From the NCBI RefSeq assembly GCF_036373705.1, contig NC_089856.1, forward strand, positions 3,116,001-3,180,000: a stretch of DNA of 64,000 nt. Direction: 5' to 3'. Position 1 is the stretch's first letter. Each line of letters begins with the position of its first letter. The position numbers and the translations under genes are program-made. Positions 12,414 to 22,893 of the stretch are shown here, piece by piece. Origin of the DNA: Amia ocellicauda (lineage: Eukaryota; Chordata; Actinopteri; Amiiformes; Amiidae). The notes beneath the pieces are model-generated. The model was not told the origin of the DNA. It worked only from the letters and a program-made list of their open reading frames with translations, and made no database searches.

Positions 12414-13840
12414 CACATCTTCTACATTTTAAATTGAACAGAATCTGTAAAAGTAATAGCAGTACTAAGTTAGTGCTACAATGGTTTCACCCAAACTGTT
12501 TCCTTTTGCACTATTAAGGAGAGCTTAGTTTTCCTAGGCTTGCTTGGTGTTTAAAAGTCCCCAGAATCATTTTAGGTCCTATTGATGTTAGAAAGGGTTC
12601 AATTTTAAACCTACTAGTGTTATGCTGGGGAGCAATTTGTGGAACTGGGAGCCAAACCGGTGTCCCCATGCCACACTTGTGTGTCTTGAATTGCATGGCG
12701 AGCGTTCGGAGGCGTTCGCCCGTGGCGAGAACAGCACAGATAGAAGTTTCTGTTGGAGGAAGTCTGTACAGAGCGCCATGCCCTCTAATTATACAGATTT
12801 GTAGTAACATTTGTTCTTTACAACTGTAGACTTGATATCAGAGTTTACAGATGGTCTCTGCTTGCAGGAACCTGTGAGACGTGGCAAAGAAAAACATGAT
12901 TGCCTTCCAGTCTTCAGCGCCACGAGGAAACCAATTCCAGGACCCGTTTCGGGAGTTCATCGGGAGGATCCACAGAGCGGGAGGTGCAGGAGGAGAGCGT
13001 CCGTGCCTGGGAGCTGTACTTGAACAGTAAGGATCTGTGTTGCACGAATAATAGAATACAGATTTAGTTTTGTTCCCGAGATGTGACGCGTTCCAGAGTC
13101 TGCACATATACAAGCCATCAACATACGATTTTATATATGATCTGGTTTCATTATATCGGATTTGGCTGAGCAGCAAACTTTGCTATTGGTAATCTTTTCT
13201 TTCTGTGATTCAGAGGAATTCCTGTATTTTGACTTTAAATATTTGCCATGAAATTGGGTCATGTTTTCCTTTAACCATGATTACTCTACATGTGTATAAA
13301 TAATAACGCTGAGGATGTACACTGTGTGAGTCATAGTTTATATTAATACTCCTTTGCCTGCAACAGATGAGAAAATGACGTGACATTTGAAGACCTGTTG
13401 ATGTTCATAACCGGCGCTGATGCCAGACCTCCTCTGGGATTTCCAAGCAAACCTTAAGTGAGGTTCAACGCCACAGGCCTCCAGATGCCTCATGGGACAA
13501 TCCTCCCCAAGAGGTGCAGAGGAAAAACATGACCTAAAGGACTTGAGAAGAGTTCCCAGCACAAGGAGGCGTCTTTGAGTGCGATTGTCTTTTAATGATC
13601 GACTCTCTGCCAGCAGCTGAAGCCGGGTTCTTCACATGGTCATGTTACGCGGTCGGGTCTGTGAAAACAGCTGCAGGTCCCTCTCAGTCTTTAACTTCCC
13701 TTTTTTCCCTTTTTGTATTCCACACAAACCTTCCCATTTGCGTTTCAGTTGCTCCGGCTGATGTTCTTCACTTCTGATGTTGCTCTGATTTCTCTCTTCC
13801 AATGTGTTGCTGTTCTGGTGTTCCTCGCCCAACGCCAGCT
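12414..13840. other. Unassigned sequence with one exon-like segment
   Basis: A splice-bounded segment at 12868-13026 has a TCTGCTTGCAG acceptor and an ACA|GTAAGG donor, but its frames carry stops or yield no known family. No gene could be built from it. The remainder shows no repeat or exon I can name. The part nearest 13840 would be 3' flank of the minus-strand kinase pseudogene. Confidence 0.35.
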
Positions 13841-14285
13841 CTAAAACCACTCTGTCACATAGTCGAAGTCTCTGAAGATATCCCGCTCCTCCGCGGAGAG
13901 GTCCCTACCCTCGGGGGGCGGAATGGGCGTGGGGGGCTGCTCATGTGCACAGGGCCTCGTGACCTCGTGGCCTCACTAGAACCAAAATTAAGCCATACCT
14001 GTCAAAATCTTCACTGGCTATGTATTCTCCTTTCTTCAGCACTTTGACTGCAAACCTTTCACAGGGGTTTCTGGCCTCTGCAAACCTGTCAAAGCAAGAC
14101 CGATTTAAAGATGGGAAAACTGGCGTTGAGCAGATATCTCTTCTCCACTTTCTCGATTGGATTGCTGATCGTTTGGTGCTTCTCCACATGATAACCACTA
14201 TGACTCGGGTCACTGGGATGAACCTTTCCACAAGTCCCCTGCCCAGCACAGCAACACATTCAAAGTCATTGAAGCCACCCGGAAA
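13841..14285 (-). pseudogene. Decayed fragment of a PKN-type (PKC-related) Ser/Thr kinase gene
   Basis: Three separate minus-strand pieces match the PKN/PRK family in the right order. At 14285-14221 the frame reads FNDFECVAVLGRG, the start of the kinase domain, with a frameshift in the following G-x-G-K-V loop. At 14065-14002 it reads RFAVKVLKKGEYIASEDFDR, the VAIK-lysine region, followed by a donor-like AG|GTATGG. At 13938-13841 it reads SPPTPIPPPEGRD, then LSAEERDIFRDFDYVTEWF and a stop. This is the PKN C-tail with turn-motif TP and an F-x-x-F-D-Y hydrophobic motif. The catalytic loop, DFG segment and C-lobe are absent in between. Intron-like borders argue for a partial duplicate that decayed rather than a retrocopy. 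Human PKN1 is also on 19p13, so a local origin is possible. Confidence 0.6.
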
Positions 14286-15930
14286 TTGACGCTGATCCCT
14301 GAAGCAGAGAGCGTGGTGGGGAGTGAGTTAATCAATAATTAAATTCAGCCTTTGTAAAAATAGTAAAAATTCACTGAAATAATCCACTGAGTTAGTATGT
14401 TGTTGTTCCTGACATGTTGCGTTATCATAAATTGACATCCTGAAACTGCTTTAAAATCATAGGAACTTCTTGAATGGATCTTCTCGACGGGCTCTGACCA
14501 AATCCTCGAGCTGTACTGCACTCCGTTCGCTCTCTTATGGACAGAAATCGAAGTGCAGATTTATTTTCCGATGCACCAGGGTCAGAAAGGGTCAGAATGG
14601 AGTTGAAACTGTTCAAAAGTACCTGATCTCTGTCGTTCAGGAAGTCAGAAGCCAATCCATCCTGCAAATTGGGCACTTGCGTGTTCAAAGCAACAATAAC
14701 AGAAGTGTGGCCCAACAACCGTTGTGTTCCCTGGGGTTATTAGTTCTCTGTTCTCCATCTGCTACAGCAAAGCACACCTGCCACAGTGCATCAGCAAAGA
14801 GTCTGCACTGCTCCTGGCTCAGGTACAATCCTGGATTATAGGCAGATTTTAGTCATTTATATCGCCTAATCATATAATAACTGTATATTTGACCTGCACT
14901 TCTGTAATTATATTGTTTGATTTGTCATTTTGTATTGTATTTTTGCACTGTTGTATTGCTCTTGTATCGCCCTGGAAAAGGGTGTCTGCCAATAAATAAA
15001 CTTAGTTCAAATGTTTATATACTGCAGCAACTGCACTTTCTTCAATTCAGTTTTAAAGCCACCATACATTTAATAAAATTGACATTTGTATACACTTGAA
15101 AAACAAGCTTGCTCTCCTCCCATCCCCCCTTCAAAAATCATTATTATGGGTGTTCACGCAGGTCGTGTCATGGGTAAACATTGACACAGTGGGGTCTGCC
15201 AACACACACAGCAGCGGGTCACTAAATATTTGGTGAAGTTGCAAACCCAGCAGGTCATTATCATCCGAATAGTTTAGTTAATTTCTTCTTAATCAGAGGA
15301 ATCTCTCTCTGGGGGTGTACGGGGGCCCTTTGGCACCCAAACTGGCTCCCGTCTGTCTCTCCACACGTGCTCATTGTCAGAACAGGTACTCCAGAAATGG
15401 ATCCAGATACAGAAAGGCTTTCACCGTAACGGAGGACAGTGGATCGTCTTGCAATGTGTGCGCGTCAGCACAGCAACTGAATGAGAATGAGAGCGGTTTA
15501 GTGACATCACACAGGGGGGTGCTGGTGGCCTGTCGAAGCTGCCAGGGGTTTTATCCTCTTAGACGTGGGGCAGACAAGGTACCTCACAGACCGAGCGAAC
15601 CCAGTCTCTCGTACAGATGCCCGTGCTTTACGCCCTTCTCAACAGTCCGAGCGTCCGTATGCTACATCTCGGTCACAAAACACGTACCGAGCTTCGTGCA
15701 GGGGGGCTGTGTTGCTCACACTGACACTATAGGGCTTATTATAATTGTATTTCTATTTTCAATGCTTCGATTGTAGAAAGACATGCTAGTGCGTTGGGTT
15801 TATTTGTTAGAATAATTCTAATAGAATTAGAATTATCGTGTAGGTGAGCCCTGGGCTGACTCTCCCGTCCTCCCTTTCGGCCGCGTTGGAAAAGGCAAAA
15901 TCATGATTTGTATTCCTCGTTTGCGTTGAG
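14286..15930. other. Unassigned intergenic sequence
   Basis: Open frames on the minus strand at about 14830-14425 and on the plus strand at 15315-15776 have no recognisable domain. If the kinase remnant extends upstream, 14425-14830 is where it would be, but I could not match it to HR1 or C2 regions. The L2-like end listed next lies inside. Confidence 0.35.
14880..15002 (+). repeat. L2-like LINE 3' end
   Basis: T/A-rich 3' sequence ends in TCGCCCTGGAAAAGGGTGTC, then a TGCC and AATAAATAAA tail. This is the conserved 3' tail of fish L2 LINEs and the SINEs they mobilise. It is truncated; no reverse-transcriptase frame is attached. Confidence 0.6.
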
Positions 15931-16135
15931 CCCGGCGTTATTGATGATCCCTCTCAGAGCGAGCCGGCCGCCGGGCCTGACACGCCGTGACCACAATCTG
16001 CGCAGGGCGTCCGCGCTGTCCGCTCTCATCACTCCGCTCCGCGCCAGCCCGGGAACACGGGGCCCCTGGAGTCACCACGCACGCGCAGCAGAGCTCGGCT
16101 CTCCGCAGATGCCACCCACGCGATTATTATGGATG
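15930..16135. promoter_or_regulatory. Orphan CpG-rich patch
   Basis: About 200 bases carry roughly 25 CpG dinucleotides, far above the flanks. It includes ACGCACGCGCAG, which resembles an NRF1 site. It lies between the 3' ends of the two convergent genes, with no start exon identified beside it. It could be a promoter of an unannotated transcript, a distal element, or a relic of the lost kinase gene. Confidence 0.4.
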
Positions 16136-16312
16136 TTTTTTTAATAGGATCAGCTTTCCCCCGAGAAAACGGCCTTCTGGAGTGAAAAGACAGATCCGCA
16201 CTGGGGCCGGGTTTGAAGACACAGACGGGCCGAGGGGAGAAATTGCAATTCACATCGTTTAAAAATGAGGTTTAGCAAATAAATACACACAAATGGTGTC
16301 ACCGTTTGTTTT

Positions 16313-16318
16313 TTTAAT
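16313..16318 (-). terminator. RNASEH2A: Candidate poly(A) signal of RNASEH2A
   Basis: ATTAAA on the minus strand about 380 bases past the stop codon, with T/GT-rich sequence following. Other A-rich candidates lie further on, so this is tentative. Confidence 0.3.
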
Positions 16319-16696
16319 AATTTCTTTCACTTTTGTTAAAATCCCAACACAAAATATTAAAAAAAACATAGAATATTGTACAGTAGATGACAAGTGGGAG
16401 GGTCTACCCACACAGCGCTGTGCTCTCCATCCCCCTGGGCAGCGCCGCCTCGTCTCTGGGCCTACAGACACGAACACAGTTGCGCTCTATCTACACACAA
16501 ATGGGAGCCCACTGTTGTGTCTCCCTCTCAGGACGCTGATCCGATATGAAGAAAAGCTCGGGGGCTGGTCTCTCCAATCCAGCTCGAAGCTCCGATTAAC
16601 GCAGCATTTAGACACCACCAGGCTGACAGCCAAGGAAGTCACAGAACCGGGTGCACGAGAGAGAGAGAGGGAGGGGTGGGAGGGAGGGAGTGCTGC

Positions 16697-18907
16697 TCAC
16701 AAGCTGTCCACCGCCTCCAGCCTCCTCTCGGTGAAGTAGCGGTGCGGCTCCCTCCCGGCGCTTTCCGGTCTCTGGCGCCGGAAGTACGACAGCATGGAGG
16801 TGGAGTTCTGCTGGGCCGCCCCCTTCGTCCCGTCCTCCTCATCGTCGTCCCTGCCAGGGGCAAAACACCCGAGTCAACCAGCCAGCCCGTTATCAGATGT
16901 GCCTGGGACACGCCCCCCGGCTTGCCAGTCCTCGGAGGACTGGCAAGCCGGGGGGCGTGTCCCAGGCACATCTGGAAGACTCCCTTTTGGCGCAAGACCC
17001 TCACCAGTGCACCGCCACGGCCTTGCCGTCCAGGATGGTCTGTGCCGTACTCCAGCTGAAGCGCACGAACTGCGGGTAGCCGAACACCGGGTCCAGGTAC
17101 TTGGCCATCCAGGCCTTGGTCTTGGGGTCTGTATGGGACAGAGAGGGGTGTCAGGAGTGCGAGACGCCCCAGGAGGAGGCACCGCAGAGGGGCAGTAAAA
17201 CAGCCGCTGACCGTTGGGGTATCCAGAGCCGTAGTCTGTGTCCACCTGCCCCAGGTCTTCCTTGAACGTCCAGGATTTCACTACGCGGTCCCGGGCCACC
17301 TGCACAACACAGTACAACACAACATGCTTTATACACTCGCTGCACTGAGCACCAGAGCACACACACACTAAAACACAAACATTTCACTAGATTTTGCTTG
17401 GTGTTGTTAGTTTTCAATCCCGTGGGCCACGCTGCCCCCTGCTGCTCACACTGAGGAATTGCGTCACGTCACAGTGCAGGACTGACGCCGCTCGTCTCTG
17501 AAGGCTCTTCTAGTCGTATTGCGTTTATTTTATCTCTCTTAAGCGAGTCGTTTCAACGGGCGGGTCACCGCAACCACGCCAGGCCCACCTTGGCACAGAT
17601 GCTGGCGGCGCTGACGACTGGGAAGAGCGAGTCAGCTTTGGGCCGCACCGTCACCTCCACCCCGGGGAAGCGCTGGGACAGCTTGTCCTGGTACTTCTCT
17701 GCTGGGCCCACCGTGTCCACAAACACCTGGAGAGAGGGAGAGAGAGAGAGAAGACCAGGGATTAAAAGAAGACGGGATGAATGGAATTAAAATTAATTAA
17801 AAACTGAAAGCTACCTCCTTCAGCTGCACCCCGCAGTCCAGGGCGTACTGGACCAGCCCGATGGCCGCGTCGTGGGACAGGGCGTTCAGGTTGTACTTGG
17901 CCCTGAGGGAGGGAGGGAGAGAATTAGAATCAGAGAAGCTGATGATTGATACGTCAGTGCATCTGTGTGTGGAAGCCTGAATTAGTCAATCACTGGAGGA
18001 TTGAGTGCTTTCCACCAGCTGCCAGCATGGATTCAAGCCTGTGTCATTGTGTGTGTCTGCGTGTACGTGTGTCTGTGTGTATGTGTCTGCGTGTACGTGT
18101 GTGTGTGCGTAGGCAGCACACCTCTGCAGCATGCTGGTGGAGATGGTGTTGGGCGAGAGGATCTGCAGGGCCCAGCCCACGAAGCCCTTCGACTCGTCCA
18201 GCTTGGCGAACAGGTTCTCTCTCTCCTCCTCCGACAGGGTCTTCGAGTCTGGGGGGGGGGGGGATAGAACCGGCACGTGACGGCCTGTTGCCTAGAGACC
18301 AGCGAACAGCCCCTGCGAGAGCCGCCCCCCCAAATCTGTTCAGTCAGAGCTTACAGCTGACGGGTAAACACATCCCACATCTCTCCGGTCATGTTTTTAC
18401 AGATTCTCCACGTGTACATACACTGTCATCAGCAGTTATTTAGTAGAAACCTTCCGCCAAGACAACATATGAATAAATAAATAAATAAATACACGGCATT
18501 ACCTGCAACTTTCAGCTCCTGGAGACCTTTCTTCTTCGAGATCGGACAGAAGCAGATCCCATACACCATCGGCCCTGAGAGACAGGGAGTTCGGACATGG
18601 AAGTGGATTTGTAAATGAAAGTTCCCTCCACTGAACATGGTGACTTGGTGAATTAATTGACTAACTAACTTAACAAACCTAAAAATGGGTGACCCCACAA
18701 AGCAAACTGGACTGGGGCCCCCACGCACCATGAGACCAGTCGTCTACTACAACGTCACCCACGACGCCCCACTCGCTCACCCAGCACCGGGCCCCTCCCG
18801 GCCTCGTCGATGCCCAGGCAGCAGTCCTCCGTCTTGCACGCCTCCGGGATGGCCGAGGCCAGACGGCAGCTCCTGGAGTTGTCCTCCTCAAACACACCCA
18901 GGTCCAT
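16697..18907 (-). CDS. RNASEH2A: Ribonuclease H2 catalytic subunit A, 8 coding exons
   Basis: Minus-strand exons are 18907-18781, 18574-18503, 18248-18122, 17902-17815, 17726-17589, 17299-17212, 17128-17005 and 16850-16697. All have GT-AG borders and consistent phases, giving 305 residues against 299 in human. RNase H2 cuts the RNA strand of RNA-DNA hybrids and starts removal of single ribonucleotides from genomic DNA in the nucleus, working with subunits B and C. The type 2 RNase H signature is present: [14 protein letters not shown] with D34-E35, VDTVG with D142, [21 protein letters not shown] with D170, and [14 protein letters not shown] with Y211 for ribonucleotide recognition. The tail ends [11 protein letters not shown] then [16 protein letters not shown], as in vertebrate orthologues. 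The gene diverges from PRDX2, as in human. The intron before the last exon contains a perfect palindrome, and exon 3 is preceded by a pure C12 tract. Confidence 0.96.
16894..16974. repeat. Perfect palindrome, 40-bp arms, 1-bp centre
   Basis: Positions 16894-16933 are the exact reverse complement of 16935-16974, around a single G at 16934. The symmetry stops abruptly at both outer edges. The arms are GC-rich. It lies in the 154-bp intron (17004-16851) before the last RNASEH2A exon and occupies more than half of it. The arms are not found elsewhere in the window. Confidence 0.97.
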
Positions 18908-18993
18908 GGCTGAGGTCCGGGCTCTGACACGGGAAGGAGGCGGGTTAGAGGGTGCGCCGGGTGGGGGGCTACTTTAGGAACAATATGAATATA

Positions 18994-19894
18994 TACACCG
19001 ATCAGCCATAACATTATGAGCACTGACAGGTGAAGTGAATAACACTGATAATCTCGTTATCATGGCACCTGTCAGTGGGTGGGATATATTAGGCAGCAAG
19101 TGAACATTTTGTCCTCAAAGTTAATGTGTTAGAATCAGGAAAAATGGGCAGCGTAAGGATCTGAGCGACTTTGACAAGGGCCAAATTGTGATGGCTAGAC
19201 GACTGGGTCAGAGCATCTCCAAAACTGCAGCTCTTGTGGGGTGTTCCCGGTCTGCAGTGGTCAGTACCTATCAAAAGTGGTCCAAGGAAGGAAAAGCGGA
19301 GAACCGGCGACAGGGTCATGGGCGGCCAAGGCTCATTGATGCACGTGGGGAGCGAAGGCTGGCCCGTGTGGTCTGATCCAACAGACGAGCTACTGTAACT
19401 CTAATTGCTGAAAAAGTGAATGCTGGTTCTGATAGAAAGGTGTCAGAACACACAGTGCATCGCAGTTTGTTGCGTATGGGGCTGCGTAGCCGCAGACCAG
19501 TCAGGGTGCCCATGCTGACCCCTGTCCACTGCCGAAAGCGCCTACAATGGGCACGTGAGCATCAGAACTGGACCACGGAGCAACGGAAGAAGGTGGCCTG
19601 GTCTGATGAATCACGAGTTCAAGGTGTCGACTTGGCCTCCAAATTCCCCAGATCTCAATCCAATCGAGCATCTGTGGGATGTGCTGGACAAACAAGTCCG
19701 ATCCATGGAGACCCCACCTCGCAACTTACAGGACTTAAAGGATCTGCTGCTAACGTCTTGGTGTCAGATACCACAGCACACCTTCAGAGGTCTAGTGGAG
19801 TCCATGCCTCGACGGGTCAGGGCTGTTTTGGCGGCAAAAGGGGGACCTACACAATATTAGGCAGGTGGTCATAATGTTATGGCTGATCGGTGTA
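18994..19894 (+). mobile_element. Second Tc1/mariner element, internally deleted and mutated
   Basis: Inverted ends of 26 bp (18994-19019 and 19869-19894) read TACACCGATCAGCCATAACA inward. This is a different family from the element at 11482. Length is 901 bp. The insertion lies 87 bp upstream of the RNASEH2A start codon. An acceptor-like CTCCTTCCCGTGTCAG ends at 18924, so it probably sits in a 5'UTR intron of RNASEH2A, oriented opposite to that gene. Confidence 0.9.
19144..19858 (+). pseudogene. Broken Tc1 transposase of the second element
   Basis: Helix-turn-helix sequence ([19 protein letters not shown], then AVVSTYQKW) is recognisable from 19188. The frame is out of phase with the ATG at 19144. 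It meets a TGA at 19374-19376 where the family has Arg, a typical CpG decay of CGA. It resumes to AWSDESR, then a deletion removes the middle of the catalytic domain and shifts the frame. The C-terminal part (FKVSTWPPNSPDLNPIEHLW to MPRRVRAVL) is present in the new frame. It cannot make an active enzyme. Confidence 0.9.
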
Positions 19895-20563
19895 AATTAC
19901 GCGTTTTCCTCCAAGGTGCCGTCCTCTAGAACAGTTTTGCTGGGGCTCATACTGCAGGCACACAGTAATGTCTAAACTGCAGGGTTTACAGGCTTTCTGT
20001 GCAGGACTTGTGTCCATTTCCTGCCATATTATTCACTTATTATTTATTTTCAGTGTGAATCACTCATTTCTCTGTCTCACCCTCATTAATGTCTCTCCCA
20101 ACTGGGGAGGGGGGCAGATATTTTAATAAGAGACCATTGAATGCGTGTCACTCACCATATGACGGGTTAAGTTAGAAAAATGTATAATTGCTTAATTAGA
20201 TTATTAATTAGCATTTGTATCTCTGCTTCCTCCGCTCGGCGTTGACGTCACCAAAGGTACTATTGTAATGCAGACACCAGTTATCTTCTAGCAAACGGTT
20301 TCTCGCATTCAAACCCCATGTGCAATGCTATAATGTATTTATCTGTTTTATGCACTGTATTATTTCCACGGCATTTCGGTAGGTCCGTTTACTGTCTTTC
20401 TGCAATAGTTTGGGGATATCTCATTGATATTAATGAAAAGATTTCAAAATATAGCGCCCGCACAGAAGAGAAAACGGCTCTCAATCTGCCCCACGCGTGT
20501 TTATTCGTGATCGTTGCAAAACACAAAGCTATAATGATATTACAACCCCTGCAGCATACTTAC
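19895..20563 (-). other. RNASEH2A: Upstream region of RNASEH2A, probable 5'UTR intron
   Basis: On the minus strand a strong donor (TCT|GTAAGT, GT at 20563-20562) pairs plausibly with the acceptor ending at 18924. A perfect CRE (TGACGTCA, 20243-20250) lies inside. No coding exon was seen. The donor-acceptor pairing is inference; a 5' transcript read would decide. Confidence 0.4.
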
Positions 20564-20789
20564 AGACACAGCGCAGCAGTGCACTATATTCAGCTTTCCC
20601 CGCGTCAAAGCAGGTTGACCTTTCACCCTTTGCGTAACGCTCGCTTTGGAAATTAAAATACAAATCTTATTTACGCAATGTTAAGGGTTACAGCTGTTGC
20701 ACTGTAACACTACACATATCATAGTTTTATATATTGTTTCATCAGAATATAAAACAACGAATTAATTAAGTTATTTTTAACGCAGTGCT

Positions 20790-21005
20790 TTCTGGGATTT
20801 GTAGTTGTCGCTGATCTCCACTCCGAGTTCGCCGTTATAACCAAAGTGAAGAGACGATTTTAATTCTAAATAAGATAGATAGATAGATAAAACATACTTC
20901 GAAAACAATGTCCTTTTACAACAGTGGCACTGGACAACTCCGTCATTTTTAAATAAATTCAGTGTCATTTATGTATTATAAGACACGTCGCTAACTCTCG
21001 CGAGA
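20790..21005. promoter_or_regulatory. Putative bidirectional promoter of RNASEH2A and PRDX2
   Basis: TTCTGGGATTTGTAGT at 20790-20805 is, on the minus strand, ACTACAAATCCCAGAA, a close match to the ZNF143/Staf site of housekeeping promoters. TCTCGCGAGA at 20996-21005 is a perfect copy of the palindrome bound by BANP at CpG-island promoters. Both genes point away from this stretch and CpG density rises sharply after 20990. There is no clear TATA box at the expected distance. Confidence 0.65.
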
Positions 21006-21044
21006 CGTGCGGGCGACGGTGTCCACGCAGGGTCAAGGCGGTAG

Positions 21045-21158
21045 TTCTTCCTGGCGACGCAGCGCAGGAGCGGCGCACAGTGGAGAGCGGAGTCGGACGC
21101 GCTGCACGCTTTACCGGAGCCGAAGGGATTCATCCAGCCTCACACCGCTCCATCACCC
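21045..21158 (+). other. PRDX2: Probable non-coding first exon of PRDX2
   Basis: A CpG-rich stretch follows the TCTCGCGAGA motif and ends in a donor (ACCC|GTGAGT, GT at 21159-21160). The next exon starts at 22882 after ATCTCTTGCAG, 12 bases before the ATG, so a separate 5'UTR exon is required. The left edge is approximate. Confidence 0.5.
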
Positions 21159-22881
21159 GTGAGTGAGCTGGAAGTGTTGCTGTGCATGATTTAAAAGTGC
21201 GCCTCCATCGAATACACATGCATTCATTTAATTGCGGGGTTTATGCGTTTACAGATAGCAGTCGTTCTAATTAGATGCGTTACTTTCTTAGGTCTGCAAA
21301 GTGTGCAAAACTAGATGTGTATTAATGCGGCCGCAGACAAAAGAAATGAATGGTCGCTCTTTGCTGTTGGTCTGGAAAGTTATAATACTCTAAAGTACGT
21401 GTTGTTTTATTTTGTATTGTATTGCGGGTTTAACGAGCTATCTCTGTACTGAGGTGTGCAGTAATTACGGCTCATGCATTGTACAGGTTGGTGCACATTT
21501 ACTAGTTCATGCACTTCTATATCATCGTAATCGTATCACATCTTTTATTGGGTCATTGCTTATAATAATTCACTGCATCGGTAATGTTGCATTGCTTTGA
21601 AGCATCTATTTAGATGCGTGTGTTAACTTTATTTTATTTATTTATTTTTTAATGCAGCAACGTAAAAAAAAACAGCCTAGGAATGGTTTAAAAGCCTCCA
21701 TTGTGCAAAAGCCAGAGGCTGAACAATGAGACGCGGTTACATTTCGATGTGTGACGTCGCTCACACGGCGAGAAACGGTCTGTGGCGCTATAACGTCCAA
21801 ATGTGTTTGTGGCTGCAGACGTCATTAATCCTCCAAAAGTTTTATTCCATTGATCTTAAATTTATATTTCTAAAATTTGATTGCTCGTGTAGTGGACTTA
21901 AAATACATCAAAATGTGTGTTTGCTTTTCCTAATCTGTTATAGTATTCAGAGATCTCAAAACGCTTGTCAGTGGCTGTATCAGTCACTGTGGACAGAGCA
22001 GGAAATCGGACATTAACCAGCAACACCTTTCTGTATTTCTCTCCTCCTGAGTTTGTAAGCAGTCATTAGGAGTATAGAATTGGGGAGACTTGAAAGACAG
22101 TCCATTGAGTGGTTAGGGCTCTGGACTCATGACTCATCACTTCGATTACTCCAGTAAAATGCCCAGCTGTATAAATGGGTACAAATGTAAGTCGCCCTGG
22201 ATAAGAGCGTCAGCTAAATGACAAAAATAATAATAATAATAACAAGTGACTTCTGTGTGACTGGGCAGGGCTGTGGGGCTTTGCTTGTTTAAAATGTTTT
22301 GTGTTAATCTGGCATCACAAGGGCTTGACGTCCTGGAATAGTAATCCAGGAAGCACATGACCGCAACTTCTCAAGCCCTGCTGTGTGACTCCCCCCCCTC
22401 CGTACCAGACCTCTTGAGCCTGGAGGGGCTGTTTCACAGCTGCCCTGGGTTCCTGTGTGAAGAAAGTGGCGTGAGTGCAGCGCTGCGTGTGGGAGATTCA
22501 CACACGCACAATGCGGGGAAAACTAAAAAAAAAAAAAACTCCAGTGTGTTTCTTCATATGGGGGCGAGTTTTGCTTTCCTGCACTTCAGAAACCGAAACC
22601 ATGCCTAGTAGTTTCAACCCAAATAAACAAATGTGTGACAAACCCGCTGCACAGCCGTCTTTGTACTGTCTTTTCTTTTGTTTTGTTTGTCTTTCTTGTG
22701 GTCGATGCCCTCTGCGCCCACAGGTTGCACTTTCACTCAGCGGCAGTCAGACACAAGCAGGTGCTGAGGGTGAAGCCCGTCTGTGTGTCTTGTATCTCGG
22801 CGCGGTGAAAGCTCCCGCCCTCTCCGACCGGACGCGTGTCCCGGCTATCTGACGCCGACCAACCCTCTCAATCTCTTGCAG
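21159..22881 (+). other. PRDX2 intron 1
   Basis: AT-rich intron with no coding content. It carries the SINE listed next and an A-rich run at about 22525-22540. Confidence 0.5.
22100..22246 (+). repeat. tRNA-derived SINE with L2-type tail
   Basis: A-box-like GAGTGGTTAGGGCTCTGGAC is followed by a worn B box (CTTCGATTACT). Then comes the fish SINE/L2 tail GTAAGTCGCCCTGGATAAGA with GCGTCAGCTAAATGAC, and an (AAT)n end. The copy is short and somewhat diverged. It lies in PRDX2 intron 1. Confidence 0.8.
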
Positions 22882-22893
22882 GCACCGGCCGCC

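Noticed and set aside
16639-17004. Overlapping frames on both strands with shared peptide [12 protein letters not shown]
   Set aside because: The same peptide on both strands is a consequence of the palindrome at 16894-16974, not of duplicated genes.
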